Assembly: GCA_030765245.1 (NCBI GenBank)
Contig: JAVCCX010000053.1
Location: 1-13,499 of the forward strand
Reading direction: 5' to 3'
DNA: 13,499 nt
From: Candidatus Zophobacter franzmannii
Lineage (GTDB): Bacteria; Cloacimonadota; Cloacimonadia; Cloacimonadales; JAFGVF01
Shown: in pieces, positions 1 through 7,780 of the stretch
Numbering within the stretch: position 1 is the first letter of the stretch
How the letters are laid out: each line of letters begins with the position of its first letter
Notes under the pieces: model-generated
Database searches by the model: none
What the model was told of the DNA's origin: nothing
The model's input: the letters and a program-made list of their open reading frames with translations, nothing else
Translations under genes and position numbers: made by a program

Positions 1-1
1 A

Positions 2-445
2 CCAAAGGCAGAGCCACCAGTTTGCAGAGTTCTTGATTTCAGTAAGTATTACTATGAGAAAGAACGCAAAGCAAGAGACGCTAGAAAGAAACAACATGTT
101 GTGCAAGTTAAAGAAGTTAAGTTTGGTCCTAATACCGAGGAACATGACTACAATTTCAAGAAGAAAAATGCTATTAAGTTTCTTAAACAGCATAATAAGG
201 TAAAGTTCACAGTCAGATTCCGTGGTCGCCAGATGGCTCATAAGGAACGTGGGTTCGAGTTGCTGGAGAAAGTCACGGCAGATTTGAAAGATTTGATAGA
301 AGTGGATTCCCGTCCAAGAAGTGACAGGAATTTATTGTCCATGGTAGTAAGCCCTAAGAAAGACATTGATAAAATCGTGGCGAAGAACGAAGCAGCCTAC
401 GATGTCAGTGATATTGACCAGGGTGATGATAATATTGAAGAATAG
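2..445 (+). CDS. infC: Translation initiation factor IF-3, 5' truncated
   Basis: IF-3 binds the 30S ribosomal subunit, blocks premature 50S joining and proofreads start-codon selection. The reading frame is open from base 2, so the gene begins before the window. About 147 residues are visible, against a usual total of about 170-180. The first visible part ([17 protein letters not shown]) is the conserved end of the N-terminal domain leading into the lysine/arginine-rich linker. The C-terminal domain follows, with V-K-E-V-K-F, the F-L-K-x-x-x-K-V-K-F strand and the R-G-R-Q-M segment. A GTG at 101 could be taken as a start, but the homology clearly continues upstream of it. Its place before rpmI and rplT is the classical infC-rpmI-rplT operon. 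Any leader that might mediate L20 autoregulation lies outside the window. Confidence 0.96.
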   Translation, partial: PKAEPPVCRVLDFSKYYYEKERKARDARKKQHVVQVKEVKFGPNTEEHDYNFKKKNAIKFLKQHNKVKFTVRFRGRQMAHKERGFELLEKVTADLKDLIEVDSRPRSDRNLLSMVVSPKKDIDKIVAKNEAAYDVSDIDQGDDNIEE

Positions 446-465
446 ACGAAGACTCAGGAGGAATA

Positions 466-660
466 ATGCCTAAGATTAAAACACACAGAGCGGCCGCCAA
501 AAGATTTAAAATTACCGGCAGTGGAAAAGTTGTGCGTCATCACGCTAAAGCAGCTCATATTAAGACTAAGAAAAGCAGAAAGCTTAAGAGACATCTCAGA
601 GCATCTGCAGTAGTGCACAGCGTTGATGTACCAAGAATCAAGAAGATGCTTGGTTGCTAA
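466..660 (+). CDS. rpmI: 50S ribosomal protein L35
   Basis: This is a 64-residue, very basic protein of the large ribosomal subunit, matching the usual L35 length. Family hallmarks are the start [14 protein letters not shown], then [10 protein letters not shown], the [11 protein letters not shown] segment, and a C-terminal I-K-K-M-L-G-C. The start is fixed by a perfect AGGAGG at 456-461, only four bases before the ATG. It sits 20 bases after infC and 33 bases before rplT, with no terminator between, so the three genes are almost certainly co-transcribed. Confidence 0.98.
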   Translation: MPKIKTHRAAAKRFKITGSGKVVRHHAKAAHIKTKKSRKLKRHLRASAVVHSVDVPRIKKMLGC

Positions 661-693
661 GCAAAAAGAAATTTATAATTAAAGGAGAATGCC

Positions 694-1044
694 ATGCCAC
701 GTTCAACGAATAATGTTGCCGCGAAAAGAAGAAAGAAAGGCTATTTAAAAGCAGCTAAGGGATACTTTGGTGTCCGTAGCAGATTATATAAACTTGCTCG
801 CCAGACTGTCGAAAAAGGTTGGTCATATGCCTACCGTGACAGAAAACAAAGAAAACGCTATTTCCGTCGTCTCTGGATTACCAGAATCAACGCAGGAAGT
901 AGAATTAACGGTTTATCTTACAGTCAATTGATCTTCGGTCTTCATAAAGCTGAAATCAAAATCAACCGTAAGGTTCTTGCACATCTTGCTTGGCATGATG
1001 CTGAAGCTTTTGCGCGTCTTTGCCAGATGGCAAAAGGTGAATAA
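694..1044 (+). CDS. rplT: 50S ribosomal protein L20
   Basis: L20 is an early 50S assembly protein that binds 23S rRNA. In several bacteria it also represses its own infC-rpmI-rplT operon. The 116-residue product is standard length. It begins M-P-R-S-T-N-N-V-A-A-K-R-R-K-K and contains the conserved A-K-G-Y-F-G-V-R-S-R-L-Y and A-Y-R-D-R-K-x-R-K-R-x-F-R-R-L-W-I-x-R-I-N-A segments, then N-G-L-S-Y-S. The Shine-Dalgarno AAAGGAG is at 681-687, six bases before ATG. The gene ends five bases before pheS. No repressor-binding mRNA structure can be assigned because the operon leader is not in the window. Confidence 0.98.
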   Translation: MPRSTNNVAAKRRKKGYLKAAKGYFGVRSRLYKLARQTVEKGWSYAYRDRKQRKRYFRRLWITRINAGSRINGLSYSQLIFGLHKAEIKINRKVLAHLAWHDAEAFARLCQMAKGE

Positions 1045-1049
1045 TAACC

Positions 1050-2084
1050 GTGAAAGAAGATCTGAAAAGGATATTAGCAGAGGCTAAAGAGAGGATTTTA
1101 ACCACAAAATCTCTCCCTGACCTGCAGAATTTGAAGTCTTCATTTCTGGGAAAAAAGAGTGAGTTAAGTCAACTGATGATGAAACTTCGGGAGTTAACTC
1201 CTGAAGAAAGACCTGCTTTTGGTAAGGCTATCAATGACGCTAAAGGTGTTCTTGATACATTGATTACCAAGATGTACAGTCGTCTGAAAGATGCCGAGAT
1301 TAATCGGCAGAATAAGGACATGTCAGTTGACCTAACCATGCCCGGGAGAAGCCTTAATAAGGGTTCTCTGCATCCACTCACTCTTGTCTGGAGGGAAATT
1401 GAGGATGTGTTTATAAGTCTTGGTTTTGAAATTGCAGAAGGAACAGACATCGAAGATGAGTTCCATAATTTCGACGCCCTAAACACACCTCAGGACCATC
1501 CATCCAGAAACCTTGCTGATACTTTTTATGTGGAGAATAAGCAATTGCTCCGCACTCATACCTCTCCTGTTCAGATTAGAACTATGGAGACCCATGAGCC
1601 ACCAATTAGAATCATTGCTCCCGGTAGAGCCTATAGAAACGACAAGATTGACGCTACTCACTCACCTGTTTTCCATCAAGTGGAAGCACTCTATGTAGAT
1701 GAGAATGTCACTTTTGCCGATTTGAAAGATACTCTTAACCAATTTGTTGTGAAGATGTTTGGTCCCGGCACTAAGTCGCGGATTCGTCCTCACTTCTTCC
1801 CATTCACAGAACCAAGTGCAGAAATTGACATTAGTTGTGTCGGTTGCGGAGGTTCCGGTTGCCGTATCTGTAAGGATAGTGGCTGGATTGAGATGGGTGG
1901 AGCAGGCATGGTTGACCCTAATGTCTTCGAGAAAGTTGGAATTGATTCTGAGAAATACACAGGATTCGCCTTTGGACTCGGGATGGATAGGATTGCTATG
2001 CTGAAATACAATATTAAAGATATCAGGGTGCTGTTTGAGAATGATTTGAGAGTTTTAAAACAATTTAGAAACGAAAATAGATAG
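1050..2084 (+). CDS. pheS: Phenylalanine--tRNA ligase alpha subunit
   Basis: PheS is the catalytic subunit of the (alpha-beta)2 synthetase that charges tRNA-Phe in the cytoplasm. The 344-residue length is normal. Residues 1-85 form the helical coiled-coil arm. The class II catalytic core follows, with T-H-T-S-P-V-Q at about 169-175, P-G-R-A-Y-R-N-D (motif 2 area, about 191-198), F-H-Q-V-E at about 208, F-P-F-T-E-P-S-A-E at about 250-258, and motif 3 G-F-G/A-F-G-L-G-M-D-R near 305-315. Four cysteines (263, 266, 271, 274; C-x2-C-x4-C-x2-C) form the small knuckle found in many bacterial PheS proteins and could bind a metal. The start is GTG at 1050, supported by AGGTGA at 1035-1040 inside the end of rplT. 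The spacing suggests translational coupling to rplT. Confidence 0.97.
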   Translation: MKEDLKRILAEAKERILTTKSLPDLQNLKSSFLGKKSELSQLMMKLRELTPEERPAFGKAINDAKGVLDTLITKMYSRLKDAEINRQNKDMSVDLTMPGRSLNKGSLHPLTLVWREIEDVFISLGFEIAEGTDIEDEFHNFDALNTPQDHPSRNLADTFYVENKQLLRTHTSPVQIRTMETHEPPIRIIAPGRAYRNDKIDATHSPVFHQVEALYVDENVTFADLKDTLNQFVVKMFGPGTKSRIRPHFFPFTEPSAEIDISCVGCGGSGCRICKDSGWIEMGGAGMVDPNVFEKVGIDSEKYTGFAFGLGMDRIAMLKYNIKDIRVLFENDLRVLKQFRNENR

Positions 2085-2099
2085 TTTTCAAGGAAGAAA

Positions 2100-4502
2100 A
2101 TGCGGATTAGTTACAACTGGTTAAAGCAGTATATAGACTTAAAGCTTTCCCCGGAAGAGCTTGAGGATAAGTTAACATTTGCCGGAATCGAAGTCGAGGG
2201 TGTTGAAAAGACAGGTGAACTCCAAAAACAAATAATAATCTCTAAGGTCACGGCATGTGAAAAAATGCCAGATTCTGACCATTTGAGTATTTGTCAGGTG
2301 TTTGATGGAACTGAAACTTTTCAAGTAGTTTGTGGTGCCCCTAATGTGAGAGAAGGTCTTGTTATAGCCTTTGCCCATATTGGAACCGTTTTAGGTGATT
2401 TTAAAATCAAAAAAGCAAAACTCCGTGGTCACCAATCAAGTGGAATGATCTGCTCTGAAAAGGAACTCGAACTTTCAGATAATCATGACGGGATTATTGA
2501 ACTGCCTGCTGATGCTCCTATTGGAACTAATATTGCTACATACCTTGAACTTGATGACACGGTTTATGAAGTTGAGATTACTCCTAATCGTCCTGATTTA
2601 TTGGGAATGATTGGGGTTGCTCGTGACTTATCTGCCCTATTTAACCTTCCGCTTCATCTTTCAGAACCAGTTTTACCTAAAACTCAAGACTCTATTGAAA
2701 ACTACCTAACATTGAATGTTCTAGAACCTGAAAAGTGCACTCGATATACTGCGCGTCTTATAAAAGATGTTAAAATTGAAGAATCCCCTAAGTGGCTTAA
2801 GAACTATCTCACAGCAATTGGACTTCGTCCCATTAACAATGTAGTTGATATCACCAACTATGTTATGATGGAATGGGGACACCCTTTGCATGCCTTTGAT
2901 TATGATAAGCTTGAAGGTAAAGAGATTGTTGTTCGTAATGCTAAAGCTGATGAGAGTATAGATGCACTTAGCGGTGAATCCTACAAATTAGACCCTGATG
3001 ATTTAGTCATTGCTGATGGTAAAAAAACCGGTGCTCTTGCCGGAGTAGTTGGTACTGTTGGGCATAGTATTACTGATGAGACAAAGACAATTGTACTAGA
3101 GGCAGCTTGTTTCCAATATGCTACAATTCGCAAGACATCTTATCGTCATAAAGTTTTCACAGACTCCTCATATCGTTTTGAAAGAGGATTGAGTGCAGAG
3201 ACTTGTGAGATTGTTAGTAAAAGAGCATGTGAGCTTATTTGTGAGCTTACGGGTGGTACTTTAGTAGATGGTTCTCTCGACCAATGTTCAGTTGAGCTTG
3301 GTGGATGGGAAGTTGGGCTAAGACCTGCCAGAGTTAAGAAGCTTTTAACTATTGATTTAGATAATAGCACGCTCATTAACTATATGCAGAATTTAGGGCT
3401 CAAATTCTTGAGAGAATCTGATGAAACTCTCTATTTCCTTATCCCTTCCTATAGAGGAGATTTAACAAGAGAGATTGACCTGATTGAAGAGATAATTAGA
3501 CTTCATGGTTATAACAATGTAGCAGAGAAGTCAAGACCTCAGCATATTATGAACAGCGAGTTGTTTGATTATAGAAGAAAGATACAAGACTTGCTTGTGA
3601 GTGCAGGATTCTATGATACTGTAACTCTCTCATTTGCGAATCCTACCGACTTTGATAAGCTGAAATTACCTGAAGAGCATGAGTTAAGAAAAGCCGTTAG
3701 GCTTATTAATCCTCAGGGTACCGATTCAGCTATATTAAGAACAAATTTACTTACTGACCAGATTAAGGTTGCTGTTTATAACCTTAAGCATGGTACCAGT
3801 GATATTAAAACTTTTGAAATAAACAAGGTGTATCAAAATCTTGAGAATGAATATTCCGAGAACTATCAGCTTACAGGTCTTATGACTGGCAAGATGGTTG
3901 AAAAGCATTGGAAAGAGAATAATCAGGAAGTTGATTTTTATGACCTCAAGGGCGTTTGTGAAGAACTTATAGAAGCGTTGAAGATAAAGAAATTGAGCTT
4001 TATCCCTTGTACTGAACCCTATTTCGTTCCGAATATGTCCCTATCTGTCTCTGTGAACAAGACTATAATTGGTAGTTTTGGTAAACTTAATCCTTCAGTA
4101 GCAGAAGCATTCGATATAGACATTATGGATTTCAAACAGAGTATTTTCCTGTTTGATTTCAACTTTACTCAGTTATTAGAAAAATCTGACAAAAAACCTG
4201 TAAAATATGACGAACCTTTACGCTTCCCACTCATCCGGAGAGATATATCTTTTGTTATCTCAACTGAGCATACTATTGACTCTATTAAGAAGCATATCCA
4301 ATCAGTTAATCCTTCTATTATTAGAGAGATAAAACTGATAGATGAGTATAAGGGAAAAGGCATAGAAAAAGGCAATCGGAGTTTGACATTCTCGCTTATT
4401 TTTGGGTCTGCGAAAAAAACATTGACAGATAACTTTACTGATAACCTTTTCAATAAAATTGTTAAGCTCCTTGAGCAACAATGTAACATAAAGATGAGGT
4501 AA
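2100..4502 (+). CDS. pheT: Phenylalanine--tRNA ligase beta subunit
   Basis: PheT is the large subunit that binds tRNA-Phe and edits mischarged Tyr-tRNA-Phe. The 800-residue length is typical of the full bacterial form. Domain order is visible: N-terminal segment (M-R-I-S-Y-N-W-L-K), an OB-fold tRNA-binding domain at about 42-150 (D-S-D-H-L, V-C-G-A-P-N, G-x-x-S-x-G-M-I-C-S), then the B3/B4 editing region at about 210-385 with T-P-N-R-P-D-L-L-G just before it, R-P-I-N-N-V-V-D-I-T-N-Y-V and S-Y-R-F-E-R-G. A B5 domain follows at about 405-475 (P-S-Y-R-G-D-L-T-R-E-I-D-L-I-E-E-I), then a catalytic-like domain. The last roughly 100 residues are a ferredoxin-like anticodon-binding domain (F-P-L-I-R-R-D-I-S-F). 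AAGGAAG at 2090-2096 supports the ATG. The 15-base gap from pheS implies co-expression. Confidence 0.97.
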   Translation: MRISYNWLKQYIDLKLSPEELEDKLTFAGIEVEGVEKTGELQKQIIISKVTACEKMPDSDHLSICQVFDGTETFQVVCGAPNVREGLVIAFAHIGTVLGDFKIKKAKLRGHQSSGMICSEKELELSDNHDGIIELPADAPIGTNIATYLELDDTVYEVEITPNRPDLLGMIGVARDLSALFNLPLHLSEPVLPKTQDSIENYLTLNVLEPEKCTRYTARLIKDVKIEESPKWLKNYLTAIGLRPINNVVDITNYVMMEWGHPLHAFDYDKLEGKEIVVRNAKADESIDALSGESYKLDPDDLVIADGKKTGALAGVVGTVGHSITDETKTIVLEAACFQYATIRKTSYRHKVFTDSSYRFERGLSAETCEIVSKRACELICELTGGTLVDGSLDQCSVELGGWEVGLRPARVKKLLTIDLDNSTLINYMQNLGLKFLRESDETLYFLIPSYRGDLTREIDLIEEIIRLHGYNNVAEKSRPQHIMNSELFDYRRKIQDLLVSAGFYDTVTLSFANPTDFDKLKLPEEHELRKAVRLINPQGTDSAILRTNLLTDQIKVAVYNLKHGTSDIKTFEINKVYQNLENEYSENYQLTGLMTGKMVEKHWKENNQEVDFYDLKGVCEELIEALKIKKLSFIPCTEPYFVPNMSLSVSVNKTIIGSFGKLNPSVAEAFDIDIMDFKQSIFLFDFNFTQLLEKSDKKPVKYDEPLRFPLIRRDISFVISTEHTIDSIKKHIQSVNPSIIREIKLIDEYKGKGIEKGNRSLTFSLIFGSAKKTLTDNFTDNLFNKIVKLLEQQCNIKMR

Positions 4503-4508
4503 GAATAT

Positions 4509-4883
4509 ATGTTCGACAACCAACAACAGTCCAACCCCCAGAATCCGAAACAAGATAGTGCTCTTGGTTCGCAGATTCAGAGGTTAATAGATGGCTTTAA
4601 AAGCTTAAAAGAGAAACATGCTCAATTGACTGATGAGCATAATAATCTCAAAGGAAAACTCTCTCTCACCGAGAATGATCGTGATGAGAAGATGCTTGAA
4701 CTTGAGATGGCAAATGAAAGTATTACAGAACTAGAGACAAAGAAAGATGAGCTTAAAAAGCAAATAGAAACTTTAACTGAAGAAAAAAAATCTCTTGGAG
4801 CAATCCTCCAGGAAGCTAACCAGCAAACCAGCAGTATCTCAGAAAAATTATCTGAATTACTGCCTATGCTAGACGAAGTTTAA
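4509..4883 (+). CDS. Small coiled-coil protein, possibly ZapB-like
   Basis: I do not recognise this 124-residue protein by sequence. It opens with a polar, Q/N/P-rich tail (residues 1-17). Residues about 18-115 are then almost uninterrupted heptad-like helix rich in E, K, L and Q (for example L-E-T-K-K-D-E-L-K-K-Q-I-E-T-L). It ends in a short acidic tail with L-L-P-M-L-D-E-V. There is no signal peptide, membrane segment or cysteine, so it is probably cytoplasmic and dimeric or filament-forming. The ATG follows GAGGT at 4496-4500, inside the end of pheT, and zapA starts eight bases after its stop. That adjacency suggests a partner of ZapA at the FtsZ ring, analogous to the coiled-coil ZapB of about 81 residues. 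This role is inferred from context only; coiled coils score alike without being related. Confidence 0.85.
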   Translation: MFDNQQQSNPQNPKQDSALGSQIQRLIDGFKSLKEKHAQLTDEHNNLKGKLSLTENDRDEKMLELEMANESITELETKKDELKKQIETLTEEKKSLGAILQEANQQTSSISEKLSELLPMLDEV

Positions 4884-4891
4884 AAAATACA

Positions 4892-5161
4892 ATGGAATCC
4901 ATCAGTGTAGAGATCTTCGGCAGAAGATATCAAATGAAAACTGACTCAGTTGAGAAAACAGAACAATTACAGCATTATATAAATTCAGAATTGTCAAAGA
5001 TAGCTAGCCGTTATGGTGAGCTGGACCGTGACATGATCCTTGTCCTATTCTCTATGATGCTCTCTGAAGAGTATCTTACTATCAGCAAAGAGCTTGAATC
5101 TGTTCGCTCAGAACTATCGGTTTTAAACACTGCCGGTTCCTTATTAGACGATAATTTTTAG
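4892..5161 (+). CDS. zapA: Cell division protein ZapA
   Basis: ZapA is a small FtsZ-associated protein that bundles FtsZ protofilaments and stabilises the Z-ring. The 89-residue product fits the family in length and layout. An N-terminal beta-strand domain (S-V-E-I-F-G-R-R-Y-Q-M-K-T) is followed by helix 1 (L-Q-H-Y-I-N-S-E-L-S-K-I), then D-R-D-M-I-L-V-L-F-S-M-M-L-S-E-E-Y, and a C-terminal coiled coil (about 58-80) for dimer/tetramer formation. The usual helix entry reading A-x-x-N-I-A-x-E is degenerate here, but the overall pattern is clear. No Shine-Dalgarno precedes the ATG, only an A-rich spacer of eight bases after the upstream stop. Translation probably depends on coupling to the coiled-coil gene. 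The adjacent 6S RNA candidate matches the well-known zapA-ssrS neighbourhood. Confidence 0.9.
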   Translation: MESISVEIFGRRYQMKTDSVEKTEQLQHYINSELSKIASRYGELDRDMILVLFSMMLSEEYLTISKELESVRSELSVLNTAGSLLDDNF

Positions 5162-5335
5162 TTTCTGCCTGCGGTATTCGTGAACTTGTGTTGCTTTTGA
5201 ACTACAGTTGACTCGGGAGACAAGCTATGGGTGGTGTTCAAGCCGACTAGATCGGATTTGCTAAGCCCTTAAGTAAGTTGCCCACCTTGTTATAGGTTCA
5301 CAACAGTCAAACAAACACGGTATTGTGGGTAGATC
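5162..5335 (+). ncRNA. ssrS: 6S RNA (RNA polymerase-binding regulatory RNA)
   Basis: 6S RNA mimics an open promoter and sequesters housekeeping RNA polymerase in slow growth. The 195-base gap between zapA and rny has no ORF but strong RNA structure. Bases 5164-5178 pair with 5319-5333, and 5180-5182 pair with 5316-5318, with C5179 bulged. That gives 18 pairs, of which seven are G-U, so the fold works only as a + strand transcript. Further in, GGGTGG (5229-5234) pairs exactly with CCCACC (5281-5286). A small hairpin CCGA/TCGG (5243-5246 with 5252-5255) lies near the apex. Large unpaired flanks (about 5183-5224 and 5296-5315) form the expected central bubble. The length of about 170-175 nt and position after zapA fit 6S RNA. 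A GATAAT at 5150-5155 could be its -10, but I see no good -35. UCUUUU after the stem may help 3' end formation. Ends are approximate. Confidence 0.8.
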
Positions 5336-5356
5336 TTTTAAACAAAGGGAAAAACG

Positions 5357-6919
5357 ATGAGCAGTATTATATATATTCTGATTGGGTTAGTCGTAGGGCT
5401 AATTATATCAGGTATCTTTTTCTTAGTCCTTAAACAAAAATCTAAAGCAATAATTTTTACAGCTAATGATCAAGCTGCAAATATCATTGAAGAAGCTCAG
5501 CATGAGATTGTTTCTGTCCGCAAATCAACCATACTTGAAGCTAAAGAAGAGTGGTATAAAACAAAGAAAGTCTATGAAGAAGAGATTAAAGACAGACAGA
5601 AAGAGCTTAGAACTCAGGAAAACACATACAATGAGCGTGTTACCAAATTAGAAAAGAGAATCGAGTCTTTAGATAAGAAAGAAAGCTTACTCCAGAAACA
5701 GGAAGCCAATTTAAAGCAGAAAGAAGTTGCTGTTGAAAAGCGTGACTTTGAACTCAATGAAATCCTCAAGAATCAGGAACAGAAACTCATTGAGATAGCC
5801 GGGATGACCCGTGAAGAGGCTACTGAGATTTTAAAGAACGACCTGAAGGAAAGCGTGAGAAAGCAGGTGTCAGGGGAAGTTAGACAGATGATTACCCAGA
5901 TTAAAGCTGATGCCAATAAAAAGACTGCAGAAATACTCTCTCTTTCAATTCAGAGAATGGCAGTTGACCATGTTTCAGAAAGTACAGTGGCAGTTGTTTC
6001 TCTTCCAGGTGATGAGATGAAAGGTCGCATCATTGGAAGAGAAGGTAGAAACATTAGAGCATTTGAAAAAGCCTCAGGCGTTGACCTGATTATTGATGAT
6101 ACACCAGAAGCAGTTGTATTATCTTGCTTCGACCCGGTAAGAAGAGAGATTGCAAGACAATCATTAGAAAGACTTATTGTTGATGGTAGAATCCATCCGG
6201 GAAGAATCGAAGAAGTTATTGAGAAGACAGCGAAAGAGATGGATGAAAGTCTGATGAAGATTGGTGAAAAAGCCTTCTTAGAAGCCAACATCCATAACCT
6301 CTCACCAAATATTATTAAACTACTTGGTAGACTCCATTACAGAACCAGTTATGGTCAGAATATCCTTCAGCACTCTATTGAGGCTGCCTGGATGTGTGGC
6401 ATCATGGCCGCTGAATTAGGACTTGATCAAGAGATTGCAAGAAGAGCAGCTCTTTTACATGATATTGGTAAAGCAGTTGACCATGAGTTTGAAGGTTCAC
6501 ATGCAGCTATCGGTGCTAATATTGCCCGTAAGAACGGTGAAAGTAAGATTATCATCAATGCAATTGAAGCTCATCATGAAGATGTTGAACCTATCTCAGT
6601 TTATGCCCCACTTGTTCAAGCTTGTGATGCCATTTCAGGTGCAAGACCTGGAGCTAGAAGAGAGATGCTTGAGAGCTATATGCAGAGACTTGAAAAGCTT
6701 GAAGAGATTGCTAATTCTGTTGAAGGTCTTACCAAGACATACGCTATCCAAGCAGGTAGAGAACTTCGCATCATAGTTGAACCGGCTTCTGTCGATGACA
6801 CTCAAACTCCTTTCATTGCAAACGACATTGCATCTAAGATTGAGAAAGAAGTTCAGTATCCCGGCCAAATTAAGGTTACAGTTATTAGAGAAACTAGACA
6901 GGTTGCTGTTGCAAAATAG
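5357..6919 (+). CDS. rny: Ribonuclease Y
   Basis: RNase Y is a membrane-anchored endoribonuclease that initiates mRNA decay in bacteria that use it instead of, or beside, RNase E. The 520-residue product has the full domain order. A single N-terminal transmembrane helix (about 4-25, I-I-Y-I-L-I-G-L-V-V-G-L-I-I-S-G) comes first, then a long charged coiled coil (about 38-150). A KH RNA-binding domain follows at about 210-270 (G-R-I-I-G-R-E-G-R-N-I at 223-233). The HD phosphohydrolase domain has H-S-I-E-A-A near 339 and the metal-binding H368-D369 in L-L-H-D-I-G-K. The family signature S-G-A-R-P-G-A-R-R-E is near residue 428. AAAGGGA at 5344-5350 supports the ATG. It follows the 6S RNA candidate and its stop abuts the folD start. 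Confidence 0.97.
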   Translation: MSSIIYILIGLVVGLIISGIFFLVLKQKSKAIIFTANDQAANIIEEAQHEIVSVRKSTILEAKEEWYKTKKVYEEEIKDRQKELRTQENTYNERVTKLEKRIESLDKKESLLQKQEANLKQKEVAVEKRDFELNEILKNQEQKLIEIAGMTREEATEILKNDLKESVRKQVSGEVRQMITQIKADANKKTAEILSLSIQRMAVDHVSESTVAVVSLPGDEMKGRIIGREGRNIRAFEKASGVDLIIDDTPEAVVLSCFDPVRREIARQSLERLIVDGRIHPGRIEEVIEKTAKEMDESLMKIGEKAFLEANIHNLSPNIIKLLGRLHYRTSYGQNILQHSIEAAWMCGIMAAELGLDQEIARRAALLHDIGKAVDHEFEGSHAAIGANIARKNGESKIIINAIEAHHEDVEPISVYAPLVQACDAISGARPGARREMLESYMQRLEKLEEIANSVEGLTKTYAIQAGRELRIIVEPASVDDTQTPFIANDIASKIEKEVQYPGQIKVTVIRETRQVAVAK

Positions 6920-7780
6920 ATGAAAGTATTAAAAGCTAGACCAATAACAAAAGAGAGATATAAGCAGTTAAGCGAAGATATTTTAACGCTTGGCATTACT
7001 CCATCTCTCACAGTTGTTCTCATTGGTGAGGACCCGGCAGCAAGCTATTATGTCCAGAATCTGGTAAAGTTTGGCTTGAAATATGGCATTGAAGTAAACA
7101 TAGCTAAGTATGATACAACTATCACACAGGCTGAGTTACTAACACTTATTGAAGAATTAAACGAATCAAAAAAGTGCCATGGTATTATGCTTCAAAAGCC
7201 TTTACCATCACATATAGATGAAGATCTGATTGTTAATGCTATATCACCCAACAAAGATGTGGATGGATTCCATCCATACAACCTTGGAAATCTATTTATG
7301 GAGCAATCTAACTTTGTTCCATGTACTCCGGCAGCAGTACTAGAGATGCTGGAATACTATGAAATAGAGACCTCAGGAAAACACATTGCAATTGTTGGAC
7401 GAAGCAATATCGTTGGTAAACCTTTAGCTAATTTGTTCTTGAGAAAGAACAAGACCGGCAACGCTACTGTTACTGTTTGTCATAGTCGAACTACTAATCT
7501 AAGTGAGATTACAAGACAAGCTGACATCCTCGTTGCAGCTATAGGTAAAGCTAACTTTATCGATTCAAGTATGATTAAAAAGGGAGCTGTTATCATTGAT
7601 GTTGGAATCAATGAAGTCACCCTTCCTGATGGCAAAAAAACCTATGTAGGTGATGTTGCTTATGATGAATGTTCAGAGTTATCTTCAGCTATCACACCTG
7701 TACCGGGTGGGATTGGTTCACTAACAACCTACAATCTTTTGAAGAATGTTTATGTAGCAGCAAGGCTTAACAATGCTTAA
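6920..7780 (+). CDS. folD: FolD-family methylene-THF dehydrogenase/cyclohydrolase with altered active site
   Basis: FolD normally oxidises 5,10-methylene-THF to methenyl-THF with NAD(P)+ and hydrolyses that to 10-formyl-THF. The 286-residue length is usual. Clear family blocks are V-V-L-I-G-E-D-P-A-A-S-Y-Y-V (32-45), G-I-M-L-Q-K-P-L-P (88-96), K-D-V-D-G-F-H-P-Y-N (112-121), the Rossmann G-R-S-N-I-V-G-K-P (160-168), V-I-I-D-V-G-I-N (224-231) and T-P-V-P-G-G-I-G (259-266). Gap-free alignment to my recollection of E. coli FolD puts Y44, Q92 and D115 at Tyr50, Gln98 and Asp121. The catalytic Lys54 position is Leu48, and the Leu after Gln98 is Lys93. The N-terminal D-G-K motif is also absent. Dehydrogenase function is plausible; cyclohydrolase activity is doubtful. 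The ATG immediately follows the rny TAG, so expression is probably coupled to rny. No Shine-Dalgarno is evident. Confidence 0.93.
   Translation: MKVLKARPITKERYKQLSEDILTLGITPSLTVVLIGEDPAASYYVQNLVKFGLKYGIEVNIAKYDTTITQAELLTLIEELNESKKCHGIMLQKPLPSHIDEDLIVNAISPNKDVDGFHPYNLGNLFMEQSNFVPCTPAAVLEMLEYYEIETSGKHIAIVGRSNIVGKPLANLFLRKNKTGNATVTVCHSRTTNLSEITRQADILVAAIGKANFIDSSMIKKGAVIIDVGINEVTLPDGKKTYVGDVAYDECSELSSAITPVPGGIGSLTTYNLLKNVYVAARLNNA

Noticed and set aside
101..445. infC starting at the GTG at 101
   Set aside because: The same frame is open and clearly IF-3-like back to base 2, so this GTG is internal and the gene is truncated by the window edge.
1169..1486. Minus-strand ORF inside pheS, and similar shadow ORFs in pheT, rny and the barrel gene
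   Set aside because: They lie wholly inside well-recognised genes, have no family features and no supporting start signals.
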